Assembly: GCF_017104565.1 (NCBI RefSeq)
Contig: NZ_JAAGPD010000037.1
Span: 1-64,000 of the forward strand
DNA from: Paraburkholderia sp. Tr-20389
GTDB lineage: Bacteria > Pseudomonadota > Gammaproteobacteria > Burkholderiales > Burkholderiaceae
Direction: 5' to 3'
DNA length: 64,000 nucleotides
Shown: positions 17,126 through 27,323 of the stretch, in pieces
How the letters are laid out: every line of letters starts with the position of its first letter
Position numbering within the stretch: position 1 is the stretch's first letter
Program-made: the position numbers and the translations under genes
Notes under the pieces: generated by a model
Databases searched by the model: none
Seen by the model: only the letters and a program-made list of their open reading frames with translations
Told to the model about the DNA's origin: nothing

Positions 17126-18948
17126 GACGGCGCCCGCTGCGCCGTGTCGTGCTCGTCGTCATCTGGATCGCCGCGCTCGCGGCGCCGACTGCGGCGATCA
17201 GCTATCTGCTCTACTCGACGCTGCTCAATCCGCGTGCGACCCAGCAGCTGACGGGCACCTATGACGGCTTCTACTGGGACGCCGCGCAACTGCAGATCGC
17301 TTACGCGCGGCTCGAAAGCCAGCTGCTGCTGTACCAGACGGGCGTCGATAGCGACTATCCTCGGCTCGCGCTGCATTTCCAGGTGCTGCAATCGAAGCTG
17401 CGCGTGATGGCGGGCTCGACGCAGCGCCTCGCCGCCCAGGCAGAAGCCGTGCAGCGCCAGCAGCAGGAGATCGCCGGGCTGTCGGCGATGCTGGTCGCGC
17501 TGCAGCCGTCGCTCGACGCGCTGCCGACGTCGCCCGTGCTCGCTTCGCAGATGGTCGAGGAACTGCGCAAGCACTGGAAGGAAGTCAACGATCTCGCGTT
17601 GAGCCGCCGCAACGTCGACCTGCAGGACCGCGAGGCGATGAACTCCGACTTCATCGCGAAGCGCCGGATGCTGTTCGCGGGCGGGCTGGTGCTGCTGTTG
17701 CTGTCGGCGGCGGCGACCACGCTGCTCGTGATGAACGGCCGGCGCCGCACCCGGCTGATTCACCAGCAGCACGCCGCACTCGATGCCGAGCATCAGGCCA
17801 GCCGGGCCGCGCGCGAGGCGAGTCTCGCGAAGGATGCGTTCCTCGGCATGATCAGCCACGAGTTGCGCACGCCGCTGCACGCGATCGTCTCGTCGATCGA
17901 ACTGCTCGGCTTCACGTTTCATTCCGAGGCGGACCGCAAGGTGCTGCATCGGCTGGAGACGGCCGCGCGCCATCTCGAAGCGCAGATGAAGGACTTGACC
18001 GACTATGCGCGTCTCGGCGCCGGCAAGCTCGAATTGCGCAACGAGCATTTCGATCCGCGCGAGCTGCTGGTGTCGATCGTCGACGAAAACGAACCTGCTG
18101 CGCGCGCGAAGGGGCTCGTGTTCGAAGGCATCGCGAGCGGGCGAGTCGGGCTCGTCGATTCCGATCCGCATCGTATCCGTCAGATCGTCAACAACCTCGT
18201 GACCAACGGCATCCGCTATACGGAACGCGGCATGGTCACGCTGCATTTCGAACAGCGCGACGATGCGCTGACCGTGGTCGTCACCGACACGGGCGCGGGT
18301 GTACCGGACAAGCAGATTCCGCTGATCTTCAAGGAGTTCACGCAACTGGACTCGTCGCGCACGCGGCGCTTCGAGGGCGCGGGCATGGGGCTCGCGATCG
18401 TGCAGGGTCTGGTGGACCTGTTCGGCGGGTCGATCGGTGTCGACAGCGAGGTGGGCAAGGGCACGCGCTTCACGGTGACGATCCCCGTGAAGCCGGTCGC
18501 CGCGCCGGTGGGCGTGTCGGCGGCGCCGCAAGCGGCGCATGGCGAGGGGCGTCCGCAGGTGCTGATCGTCGACGACAACCAGCTGATCCGCGAGTCGCTG
18601 TGCGAAATGCTCGCGCACATGGGATGCGACACGGCCGCCGTCGCCAATGCTGACGACGCGCACGCGTGGCTGGCTGCGCAGCGTTGCGATCTGGTGCTGC
18701 TCGATCTGCACATGCCGGACAAGGACGGCTACGCGTTCATGGCCGAGTATCAGGAGAGGGTGAGCGGGCAACCGGCCGACGCGCGCACGCCCGTGATCGC
18801 GGTGAGCGCTTATGCGCCCGAGGGCGCGGCTCGCGCCGAGGCCGATCTGTTCTTCGACAGCCTGACGAAGCCCGTTCACTACGAGGTGTTGCGCAACGCC
18901 GTGCAGCGCGCGCTGGCGGCGCGGCACGGGGCGTCGGTAGCGGGCTGA
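17095..18948 (+). CDS. Hybrid sensor histidine kinase with C-terminal receiver
   Basis: A 617-residue membrane kinase. TM1 (about 18-42) and TM2 (about 192-212) bracket a roughly 150-residue helical periplasmic sensor. The HisKA H-box has His255 in MISHELRTPLHAI. The HATPase domain has an N-box around NNLVTNGIRYT, then TDTGAGVP and GAGMGLAIVQGL. The receiver (about 487-610) has Asp537 in VLLDLHMPDKDG and Lys in LTKPVH. There is no Hpt domain, so a separate phosphotransfer protein or the regulator encoded next door is expected. It overlaps the upstream periplasmic protein gene and is convergent with a BetR-type regulator. Confidence 0.93.
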   Translation: MADQGSHRQIGRRPLRRVVLVVIWIAALAAPTAAISYLLYSTLLNPRATQQLTGTYDGFYWDAAQLQIAYARLESQLLLYQTGVDSDYPRLALHFQVLQSKLRVMAGSTQRLAAQAEAVQRQQQEIAGLSAMLVALQPSLDALPTSPVLASQMVEELRKHWKEVNDLALSRRNVDLQDREAMNSDFIAKRRMLFAGGLVLLLLSAAATTLLVMNGRRRTRLIHQQHAALDAEHQASRAAREASLAKDAFLGMISHELRTPLHAIVSSIELLGFTFHSEADRKVLHRLETAARHLEAQMKDLTDYARLGAGKLELRNEHFDPRELLVSIVDENEPAARAKGLVFEGIASGRVGLVDSDPHRIRQIVNNLVTNGIRYTERGMVTLHFEQRDDALTVVVTDTGAGVPDKQIPLIFKEFTQLDSSRTRRFEGAGMGLAIVQGLVDLFGGSIGVDSEVGKGTRFTVTIPVKPVAAPVGVSAAPQAAHGEGRPQVLIVDDNQLIRESLCEMLAHMGCDTAAVANADDAHAWLAAQRCDLVLLDLHMPDKDGYAFMAEYQERVSGQPADARTPVIAVSAYAPEGAARAEADLFFDSLTKPVHYEVLRNAVQRALAARHGASVAG

Positions 18949-18987
18949 CGGCCGCGCCGCTGCCTGGCGAGGTTGACGTCCTCGCGC

Positions 18988-19842
18988 TTATGCGCGGCTC
19001 AACCGTTTCGACAGATCGGCGACGAGAATCGCCATGCGCGCCGGTTTCTCATAGCACGCGACGTCGTAGTTGCGTACGATGTCGCTGATCTCCGACTCGC
19101 TCGCCTTGCCCGTCAGCAGTTCGCCCGTCAGCACGAAAATGGGCGCGTCCGGGTTTTCCGACGCGCGCACCGCGCGAATCGCTTCCGCCGAGGTCTGCGG
19201 GCCGAACAGCCAGTCGATCACGACGCCGTCGAACACCTGCGTCTGCAGCGTTTCCGCAAAGGCGGTGAGCCCGTAGATCGCGATGGCTGCAAAGCCGCTG
19301 CGTTCGAGATAGTCGCGCAGGTTGTCGGCGGACGCCTGGTCGTCGTCGACGACGGCGATCAGCGGCTTGTCGGTCTCGGCGCGGCGCGGATAGATTTCGA
19401 TCTTGTGGACTTCGTACGCGTTCTGATAGAGCGCGCCGTCGTGACGCACCACGCGCCACTGGTCGAGCTTCGACCACGCAATGAACTCCGGCCGGCTGCC
19501 CGCTTCGATCGGCGCACCGATCCACGCGGTGCACGCCAGCTCGATCGAGCCGATCGCGAACACGGCTTCCTGCGCGGTGGCGCCCACCATGCCCGGATCG
19601 AGCGACTGCGCGCCGAACAGTTGCGCGGCCGGCTCGCCGAACACCTCGGCGACCTTCTTGATCTGCGAGAGCGTCCACGGACTGTTGCCGCGCAGCTTCC
19701 GGTGGCCTTGCGAAAAACTCAAATCGAGGATCCGGCAAAGCTCGCTGGTCTGCTGACGCTTGCCGATGCCGTGACGGCTCATCAACTCGCGCACGCGTTC
19801 GGCGACGGCTAGCGAATCGGTTGAGGTGGCTTCGTTGGACAT
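18988..19842 (-). CDS. Response regulator with N-terminal BetR-like HTH
   Basis: A 284-residue protein. An N-terminal helix-turn-helix region (about 10-75), with GIGKRQQTSELCRILDLS and LSQIKKVAEVFGE, resembles the BetR domain. A middle region of unknown fold (about 85-155) follows, then a C-terminal receiver (acidic VVDDD, Asp210 in GVVIDWLFGP, Lys in YEKPAR). Output-first architecture is unusual but known for BetR-type regulators. The preferred ATG at 19842 lacks a ribosome binding site. It is convergent with the hybrid kinase, 39 bp apart, and is the likely recipient of its phosphoryl group (inference). Confidence 0.85.
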   Translation of the reverse strand: MSNEATSTDSLAVAERVRELMSRHGIGKRQQTSELCRILDLSFSQGHRKLRGNSPWTLSQIKKVAEVFGEPAAQLFGAQSLDPGMVGATAQEAVFAIGSIELACTAWIGAPIEAGSRPEFIAWSKLDQWRVVRHDGALYQNAYEVHKIEIYPRRAETDKPLIAVVDDDQASADNLRDYLERSGFAAIAIYGLTAFAETLQTQVFDGVVIDWLFGPQTSAEAIRAVRASENPDAPIFVLTGELLTGKASESEISDIVRNYDVACYEKPARMAILVADLSKRLSRA

Positions 19843-20297
19843 GCGCGAAGTGTGAGTCGATGTAAGTAGTTGTATGTGACGAGACCTCGTGGCGGCAGCG
19901 CGATGCCACGCGGCGCGCCGGGCGCACGGACTGCCCTCGGGGGCAGCCACTGTACCGCAAGACTTCGGGCGCGCCTGGTGTCGCGCCGTGTCCGCATGAT
20001 CGATTGCGTTCGACGAATCTGCCGATTCTAATGAGTTCGATCGCCCGTTGCTAACGAAGGCCTGTCCGATTCATGCGTAACCTTTCTATTTTAACGTTGA
20101 AAGGTATGCAAAACGAATGACGACCTGGATTCAGGCGCGATTTCGATGATGGAATCGACTGACCGATTGACGGCGCGCAAAGGCGCAAGGACGAGCGGAC
20201 GCAGCGCCCGGCGGTTTTTGGCCGGGATTGCGGCGCGCGGGGGAGCCTGAGAAGATGCTGTCCCTCGATACCGTTTCGTTGCACCGTTTCCGTTCCG
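19843..20297. other. 455-bp region without a supported gene
   Basis: This is the divergent promoter region between the BetR-type regulator and the FAD dehydrogenase gene. It contains an inverted repeat at 20080-20105 (ACCTTTC, 12-nt spacer, GAAAGGT) and an A/T-rich patch near 20025-20110 suited to a promoter. No RNA gene was recognised. Confidence 0.5.
20080..20105. promoter_or_regulatory. Inverted repeat upstream of the FAD dehydrogenase gene
   Basis: Perfect 7-bp arms ACCTTTC and GAAAGGT with a 12-nt A/T-rich spacer, about 190 bp before the start codon. Possible regulator site; the binding protein is unknown. Confidence 0.3.
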
Positions 20298-21638
20298 ATG
20301 ACGACCACCTATCCGCTGCACGCCAACCTGAGTCCGGCCGACACGCCGTTTCCCGATCAAGCCGACGTCGTCATCGCGGGCGCGGGCATCATGGGCTGCG
20401 CGGCGGCGTACTATCTCGCGCGCCGCGGCGTGAAGGCGGTCGTGCTGGACAAGTCGCGCATCGCGGGCCAGCAGTCGACGCGTGCGTGGGGTTTCGTGCG
20501 CCAGCAGGGCCGTGAAGCCGCCGAAGTGCCGCTGATGATGGCGGGCATGCGCATCTGGGAGCAGCTCGAACGCGAACTGGATTTCGATCTCGAATGGCGG
20601 CAGGGCGGTTGTCTGTACGTCGCGGACAACGACGAGGACTGGGCGTCGTTCCAGCAATGGCTGGATGTCGCGAAGCAATATGGACTGGACACGCGCGTGC
20701 TCGATCGCGCGCAGATCGACCAGCATGTGCGCGGCATGCAGGGCAAGGTGCTGGGCGGCCTGTATACGGCGAGCGACGGCCAGGCCGAGCCGCGCCGCGC
20801 GGCGGCTGCGTTCGCGGCGCGCGCCGTGGAAGCGGGCGCGCGGTTCTTCGAGGGCTGTGGCGTGGTCGGCGTCGAACGGGCGGCGGGCGCGGTGACGGGC
20901 GTCGTGACCGAGCGCGGCACGATCCGCACGCGGCGTGTGATTTGTGCGGCGGGCGCGAGCAGTTGGCGGCTGCTCGACACGCTCGGCATTGCGTTGCCGC
21001 AGCAGGCGGTGCGCGGTACGTGCATGCGTACGAATCCGCTGCCGGCCGTCACGGCGTCGACGTTCTGGGGCCACGGCCTCGGCATTCGCCAGCGGACGAA
21101 CGGCGCGATCAATCTCGCCGACGACATGCAGGTCGATGTCGACATGACGTTCGGCCACTTCCGTGCGCTGAAGTGGTTCTTGCCCGAGCTGTGGGCGCAG
21201 CGCCAGAAGTTCAGCTTCCATCTGAACGGTGCGCTCGTGCGCGATCTGTGCGACCGTCTGCCGGGCGTCGTGCCTGTCGATGAGCGCGTTCTGCATCCGC
21301 GCGATCCGAATCCGCAGCCGAACCGGGGTCACGCGCCGCGAGCCTTGCAGAAATTGCGCGCGCTGTTTCCGGCGCTCAAGGATGCACGGATCGTCGAGTC
21401 GTGGGCCGGGTTGATCGACGTGCTGCCGGACGGTATTCCTGTGCTCGATGCACCTTCGCAGATTTCCGGTCTGCTGATCGCCACGGGGTTTTGCGGACAT
21501 GGCTTCGCGATGGGACCGATCGTCGGGCGCCTGATGGCCGAGTGGATCGACGACGGGCAGCCGTCGATGGATCTTTCCGCATTCCGGTTGCAGCGGTTTT
21601 TTGATGGGACGATGCAGCGGCCGCGGAGCATGTTGTAG
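20298..21638 (+). CDS. FAD-dependent D-amino acid dehydrogenase-like oxidoreductase (DadA family)
   Basis: A 446-residue flavoenzyme. The dinucleotide-binding fold is at 23-53 (ADVVIAGAGIMGCAAAYYLA). The family C-terminus around ESWAGLIDVLPDGIPVLD and FCGHGFAMGPIVGRLMAEW carries the FAD-closing motif. There is no signal peptide. DadA-like enzymes oxidise D-amino acids or D-hydroxyproline, passing electrons to the respiratory chain. Together with the dehydratase and reductase genes downstream on the same strand, an imino-acid substrate is likely (inference). An 849-bp gap filled by a repeat element separates it from those genes. No clear ribosome binding site precedes the ATG. Confidence 0.88.
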   Translation: MTTTYPLHANLSPADTPFPDQADVVIAGAGIMGCAAAYYLARRGVKAVVLDKSRIAGQQSTRAWGFVRQQGREAAEVPLMMAGMRIWEQLERELDFDLEWRQGGCLYVADNDEDWASFQQWLDVAKQYGLDTRVLDRAQIDQHVRGMQGKVLGGLYTASDGQAEPRRAAAAFAARAVEAGARFFEGCGVVGVERAAGAVTGVVTERGTIRTRRVICAAGASSWRLLDTLGIALPQQAVRGTCMRTNPLPAVTASTFWGHGLGIRQRTNGAINLADDMQVDVDMTFGHFRALKWFLPELWAQRQKFSFHLNGALVRDLCDRLPGVVPVDERVLHPRDPNPQPNRGHAPRALQKLRALFPALKDARIVESWAGLIDVLPDGIPVLDAPSQISGLLIATGFCGHGFAMGPIVGRLMAEWIDDGQPSMDLSAFRLQRFFDGTMQRPRSML

Positions 21639-21648
21639 TCGGGGTCGG

Positions 21649-22403
21649 TTTTTGTCTGCGACGCAGTCGCCAAGCTTTGCCTTCTCGGCGCGGGCTTTGC
21701 CGGTTTGGTTTTTTGTTTTTGGCTTTCGCTGGCATCCGCGGTTTCGCGTGCTGGCATCCGCGTTTTGCTTCTGGTTTGCTGGCGTTGCCCCTGTGCGGGG
21801 CGGCACTTACTTTCTTTGCCGCCGCAAAGAAAGTAAGCAAAGAAAGCGGGCTAACCCCGCCAGTGCTAGTGATTGCCTGCGGGCCCCCGTCAGTTCCTAC
21901 GCTTCATGCGGCAACGCGTTTGTTTGCGCCCGTTGCCAGCGTGCTAGCTGCACGCATCACCCGCTTCACATTGCCGTATCACGGCCTGCGTTACCAGACG
22001 GCCACCGCCGCCCAGGTGGCAAACTGTGTGTAGGCAGTCTCGACGTAGATGCTCCACTTCGGACTGAAAAGCGGATCGGTGTCGTAGGATCGCCAACGCA
22101 TGTGGTGCAGCAACCTACACACAGTTTGCCACCTGGGCGGCGCCGACGATTCGCTGCCGCTGGCCGGTTACGGGTGATTGGAGTGGGTGATGCGCCGGTT
22201 CAAGGCGCTGGCAACGGGCGCAAAACAAAGTGTTGTGGTGTGAAGTACGGGACCCGTTGGGGGCCCGCGTGCCGCCCCGCACAGGGGCAACGCCTGAACA
22301 CCGACATGAAAAAGCGGATGCCAGCGAAAGCGCAGAGCGAAAACCAAAAGGCGAAGCCCGCGCCGAGAAGGCAAGAACGGCGACTACGTCGCAGACAAAA
22401 AAC
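21649..22403. repeat. Long palindromic repeat element, copy 1
   Basis: A 755-bp element whose right half is an imperfect reverse complement of its left half. The ends read TTTTTGTCTGCGACG and CGTCGCAGACAAAAAA. Shared blocks in order from each end are CTTCTCGGCGCGGGCTT, GCTGGCATCCGC, GCGTTGCCCCTGTGCGGGG, a stem-loop block and GCGCCCGTTGCCAGCG. The core is at 22006-22142. The left arm keeps the hairpin at 21807-21836 (13-bp arms, 4-nt loop); the right arm has lost the equivalent of about 75 bp. It starts 10 bp after the stop of the FAD dehydrogenase gene. It is in the same orientation as copy 3 and inverted relative to copy 2. No protein coding is credible. Confidence 0.9.
22006..22142. repeat. 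Core of repeat copy 1: 29-bp inverted repeats around a conserved spacer
   Basis: Perfect 29-bp inverted arms (22006-22034 and 22114-22142) contain CCCAGGTGGCAAACTGTGTG and its complement. They enclose 79 bp that include CTGAAAAGCGG and ATCGGTGTCGTAGGA. The enclosed segment is conserved in all three copies. Confidence 0.9.
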
Positions 22404-22487
22404 CTATTTAACCGCGATATCGCGCCGCACACGCATAATGTGCTGCTCTCAACCGCTACCCCAATCCTCGCGAGGAGCAATCGCATC

Positions 22488-23495
22488 ATGAAACTGAACC
22501 GCGTGATCAGCACGGTTGAAGTGCATACGGGCGGCGAACCGTTTCGCATTGTCACCAGCGGGCTGCCGAAGATTCCCGGCAAGACCATCGTCGAGCGGCG
22601 CGCGTGGCTCAAGGAGCACGCCGATCATCTGCGCCGTGCGCTGATGCTGGAGCCGCGCGGTCACGCCGACATGTACGGCGGCTACCTGACCGATCCCGTT
22701 TCGGAAGGCGCGGACTTCGGCATCATCTTCGTCCACAACGAGGGCTACAGCGATCACTGCGGCCACGGCGTGATCGCTCTCGCGACGACAGCTGTCTCGC
22801 TCGGCTGGGTCGAGCGCACGGAGCCGGAAACGCGCGTCGGTATCGATGCGCCGTGCGGCTTCATCGAAGCGTTCGTCAAATGGGACGGCGATCACACAGG
22901 CAGCGTGCGCTTCGTCAACGTGCCGTCGTTCATCTGGCAGCGCGACGTGAGCGTCGAAACGCCGGGCTTCGGCATCGTGCGTGGCGACATTGCGTTCGGC
23001 GGTGCGTTCTATTTCTACACGTCGGGCGAGCCGTTCGGACTCGATGTGCGCGAGTCGCAAGTCGACCGGCTGATCCAGTTCGGCGCCGAAGTGAAGCGCG
23101 CGGCGAACGCGGCGTTCGAGGTCCGGCATCCGCACATTCCGGAGATCAATCACATCTACGGCACAATCATCGACAACGCGCCGCGTCATCCCGGCTCGAC
23201 GCAGGCGAACTGCTGCGTGTTCGCCGACCGCGAAGTCGACCGCTCGCCAACGGGTTCGGGCACGGCGGGCCGCGTCGCGCAACTCTATTTGCGCGGCCAG
23301 CTGGGCAAGGACGAGACGCTCGTCAACGAGTCGATCATCGGCACGGTGTTTCGCGGGCGCGTGTTGTCCGAGACGAAGCTCGATCGCTTCGACGCCGTGA
23401 TTCCCGAGATCGAAGGCAACGCGCATATTTGCGGTTTCGCAAACTGGATCGTCGATGAACGCGATCCGCTTACCTACGGTTTTCTGGTGCGCTGA
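22488..23495 (+). CDS. Trans-3-hydroxy-L-proline dehydratase (proline racemase family)
   Basis: A 335-residue enzyme of the proline racemase superfamily. The first catalytic residue is Cys91 (SDHCGHG), but the second position is Thr255 (RSPTGSG) instead of Cys. Cys/Thr pairing marks trans-3-hydroxy-L-proline dehydratases (EC 4.2.1.77) rather than racemases or 4-hydroxyproline epimerases (family knowledge). The product is pyrroline-2-carboxylate. GAGGAG lies 10 bases before the ATG at 22488. The next gene, 23 bp downstream, encodes a matching reductase, which supports the call. Confidence 0.88.
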   Translation: MKLNRVISTVEVHTGGEPFRIVTSGLPKIPGKTIVERRAWLKEHADHLRRALMLEPRGHADMYGGYLTDPVSEGADFGIIFVHNEGYSDHCGHGVIALATTAVSLGWVERTEPETRVGIDAPCGFIEAFVKWDGDHTGSVRFVNVPSFIWQRDVSVETPGFGIVRGDIAFGGAFYFYTSGEPFGLDVRESQVDRLIQFGAEVKRAANAAFEVRHPHIPEINHIYGTIIDNAPRHPGSTQANCCVFADREVDRSPTGSGTAGRVAQLYLRGQLGKDETLVNESIIGTVFRGRVLSETKLDRFDAVIPEIEGNAHICGFANWIVDERDPLTYGFLVR

Positions 23496-23518
23496 ACGCG
23501 CAAGGGAGCAGCTTCGAT

Positions 23519-24436
23519 ATGAGCAGCACGCCGATTTTCGACGCCGCCGGCACGGCGCGCCTGATTCCGTTTCGCCCGCTCGTGGACGCATTGAAGATAG
23601 CGGCCGCCGATTACGCAGCCGGACGCGTCGCGAGTCCCGAGCGGCTCGTCGTGCCGCTGAACGACAACGGCATCATGCTGTCGATGCCCGCCGCGGCCGC
23701 CGATCTCGCGATCCACAAACTCGTCAATGTCTGCCCGCGCAACGGCGAGCGCGCGCTGCCCACGATTCACGGTCAGGTGATGACGTTCGACCCGGACACG
23801 GGCAAGACGCTGTTCATTCTCGATGGTCCGACCGTCACGGGACGCCGCACGGCCGCAATGACGATGCTCGGCATCGAGACGCTGTCGCACGCCGCGCCGA
23901 AAGACATACTTCTAATCGGCGCGGGCACGCAAACGGCGAGCCATCTGCAGGCGATCGGCGAACTGTACCCGGACGCGCGCGTTCGAGTGCGCGGCACGTC
24001 GCCGGCGCGCGCGCAGGCGTTCTGCGACGCGCAGCGAGACAAGGTGCGAGCGCTCGAACCATTGAGCGACTCGACGATCCCCGATTCCGTCGATACCGTC
24101 ATCGCGCTGACGACGAGCCGTCAGGCTGTCTACGACGAAGCGCCGCGCGCGGGGCGGATCGTGATCGGCGTCGGCGCGTTCACGCCGCAGATGTGCGAGA
24201 TCGGTGCGCGCACGCTCGCGGGCAGCGCGCTATATGTCGACGATCTGGCTGGCGCGAAGCATGAAGCGGGCGATTTCATCCAGGCGGGCATCGACTGGTC
24301 GACGGTGACGGGCATCAAGGATGCCTTCTCGAACAGGCCGGCCGTCGACAGGCCCATCGTCTTCAAGACGGTCGGCTGCGCGGCGTGGGATCTGGCGGCG
24401 GGGCGCGTCGCTCGCGCTGCGCTGGGCGCGGGCTGA
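23519..24436 (+). CDS. Delta-1-pyrroline-2-carboxylate reductase (ornithine cyclodeaminase family)
   Basis: A 305-residue protein of the ornithine cyclodeaminase/mu-crystallin family. It has a substrate domain (LVVPLNDNGIMLSMPAAA) and a Rossmann NAD(P) site (ILLIGAGTQTASHLQAIGEL). Next to the dehydratase, reduction of pyrroline-2-carboxylate to L-proline (EC 1.5.1.49) is the most likely reaction. Ornithine cyclodeaminase cannot be excluded by sequence alone. A GGGAG site precedes the ATG. The pair forms a two-step route from trans-3-hydroxyproline to proline. Confidence 0.85.
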   Translation: MSSTPIFDAAGTARLIPFRPLVDALKIAAADYAAGRVASPERLVVPLNDNGIMLSMPAAAADLAIHKLVNVCPRNGERALPTIHGQVMTFDPDTGKTLFILDGPTVTGRRTAAMTMLGIETLSHAAPKDILLIGAGTQTASHLQAIGELYPDARVRVRGTSPARAQAFCDAQRDKVRALEPLSDSTIPDSVDTVIALTTSRQAVYDEAPRAGRIVIGVGAFTPQMCEIGARTLAGSALYVDDLAGAKHEAGDFIQAGIDWSTVTGIKDAFSNRPAVDRPIVFKTVGCAAWDLAAGRVARAALGAG

Positions 24437-24688
24437 GCGTTCGGCGTTGGGCGCAATCCGGGCCTTCGGATATCGATGCAACGCCGTCGATCACTACGTT
24501 TCGTCGCATGCAGGTCAGGTCGGAATCGAAACGAACGTCCGTGCCGTGTCACGTCAGCAAGCGTGCAAACAAACCGAAAACGTTGCAACATAGTCGTCTC
24601 GCGCAATCCCGCCGTTGTAAGCGCTGCCTGAAAGGGTGGCCTGGACGGGCTTGCGTTCTTCCCAGCAGTTCATTTTTGCGACCGCGCT

Positions 24689-26173
<1,485 letters not shown>

Positions 26174-26196
26174 GCCTCTGGATGCATGAGTGTGAG

Positions 26197-26228
26197 AAAG
26201 GCGAAGAGGGTGACTTCTTCGCCTTTTT
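26197..26228 (+). terminator. Intrinsic terminator of zwf
   Basis: An 11-bp stem with arms AAAGGCGAAGA and TCTTCGCCTTT and an 8-nt loop is followed by a T-run. It begins 24 bp after the zwf stop. Confidence 0.85.
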
Positions 26229-26268
26229 CGTTTTCAGACCGAGCCGCGCTCTTCAGCCGGTCGGGTAG

Positions 26269-27195
26269 TCACTCATCCGCAGCGTCGTGCAAGTGGTCGG
26301 CGAGGTAATCGATCAGCGCCCGAACCTTCGACGGAAGGAAGCGGTTAGGCGGATACAGCAGCCAGACGGGGCCCATATAGGGACGCGCCTCGAACTCCCA
26401 CTCGTCGAGAACCTGAACGAGATCGCCTTGCCGCAGCGCTTGCGCCGCGGCGAAGTCGGGCAGGCTCGCAATGCCGAAGTCCTGCAACGCTGCATCGAGA
26501 CGGGCGCCCGCATGGTTGGCGATATAACGCCCCCTCACTTCCAGCGACTGGGTTTGCGTGCCGCGCCGGAAATGCCATCGATTGTCGTCGACCGTTTCTC
26601 CCAGATACAGGCACTCGTGCCGTGCGAGATCGCGCGGCTCGGCGGGTGTCCCGTGTGCGTCGAGATAGGCCGGCGACGCACATAGCAGCCATCGCACGGT
26701 ACCGAGCCGCCGGGCAGCGAGGCCCAACGGCGGCGAGCGTGTCAGTCGAATCACAATGTCGACGTCGTCCCGCAACGGATCGACTTCGCGGTCGGCAAAC
26801 ACCAGTTGCACATCCACGTCCGGCCAGTTGCGCAGAAATCCGGGTATCAGCGGATGGATCACGGATCGCGCGAAAGCGATCGGCGCACTGACGCTGACCT
26901 TTCCTCGCGGCTCGCCGACCACTTGTCCGGCGACATCGACGGCGCCTGACGCCGCACCGACGATGTCGCGGCAATAGCGATAGACCTGCGCGCCCGAATC
27001 GGTCACCCGGACGCTGCGCGTCGAGCGCTCCAGCAGGCGCGTGCCAAGCGATTCCTCCAGGCGTTTGATCTGCCGGCTCACCGTCGACGGCGTGCTGCCC
27101 AGTTGGCGCGCGGCCTCGGAGAAATTGCCGGCATCGACCACGCGGGCAAAGGTCGCCATGTCGGGCAACAGCGCAAAAAGCTCAGTGGGGTTCAT
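26269..27195 (-). CDS. LysR-family transcriptional regulator
   Basis: A 308-residue regulator. The winged HTH lies at residues about 12-70 (FSEAARQLGSTPSTVSRQIKRLEESLGTRLLER). The substrate-binding domain follows, with the CrgA-like pattern (GKVSVSAPIAFARSVIHPLIPGFL). It is divergent from an EamA transporter and probably controls it (family habit). The 128-bp intergenic region has no perfect dyad but contains the A/T-rich stretch expected of a LysR site. The effector is unknown. Confidence 0.9.
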   Translation of the reverse strand: MNPTELFALLPDMATFARVVDAGNFSEAARQLGSTPSTVSRQIKRLEESLGTRLLERSTRSVRVTDSGAQVYRYCRDIVGAASGAVDVAGQVVGEPRGKVSVSAPIAFARSVIHPLIPGFLRNWPDVDVQLVFADREVDPLRDDVDIVIRLTRSPPLGLAARRLGTVRWLLCASPAYLDAHGTPAEPRDLARHECLYLGETVDDNRWHFRRGTQTQSLEVRGRYIANHAGARLDAALQDFGIASLPDFAAAQALRQGDLVQVLDEWEFEARPYMGPVWLLYPPNRFLPSKVRALIDYLADHLHDAADE

Positions 27196-27323
27196 TGTCG
27201 TGCTCGCATCGGTCGACGCATTTGTGCATCTCAGACATAAAAGATGTTCTCCGAGCCCCGATTATAGTTTCCGGCGCAATGCCCGATCATTCGGACTGTT
27301 CGATGAGAAAAAGGGAGTCCGAC

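Noticed and set aside
20051-20308. Small minus-strand gene upstream of the FAD dehydrogenase
   Set aside because: It overlaps the start of a well-supported gene and lacks a translation signal.
21649-22403. Overlapping open frames of 60-296 codons in the three repeat elements, on both strands
   Set aside because: They are mirror images of each other because the DNA is palindromic, and they share no frame conservation between copies. They lack ribosome binding sites and carry Arg/Pro/Cys-rich low-complexity translations.
22488-23495. 4-hydroxyproline 2-epimerase or proline racemase
   Set aside because: The second catalytic Cys is Thr255 and a pyrroline-2-carboxylate reductase-type gene follows, which fits the dehydratase better.
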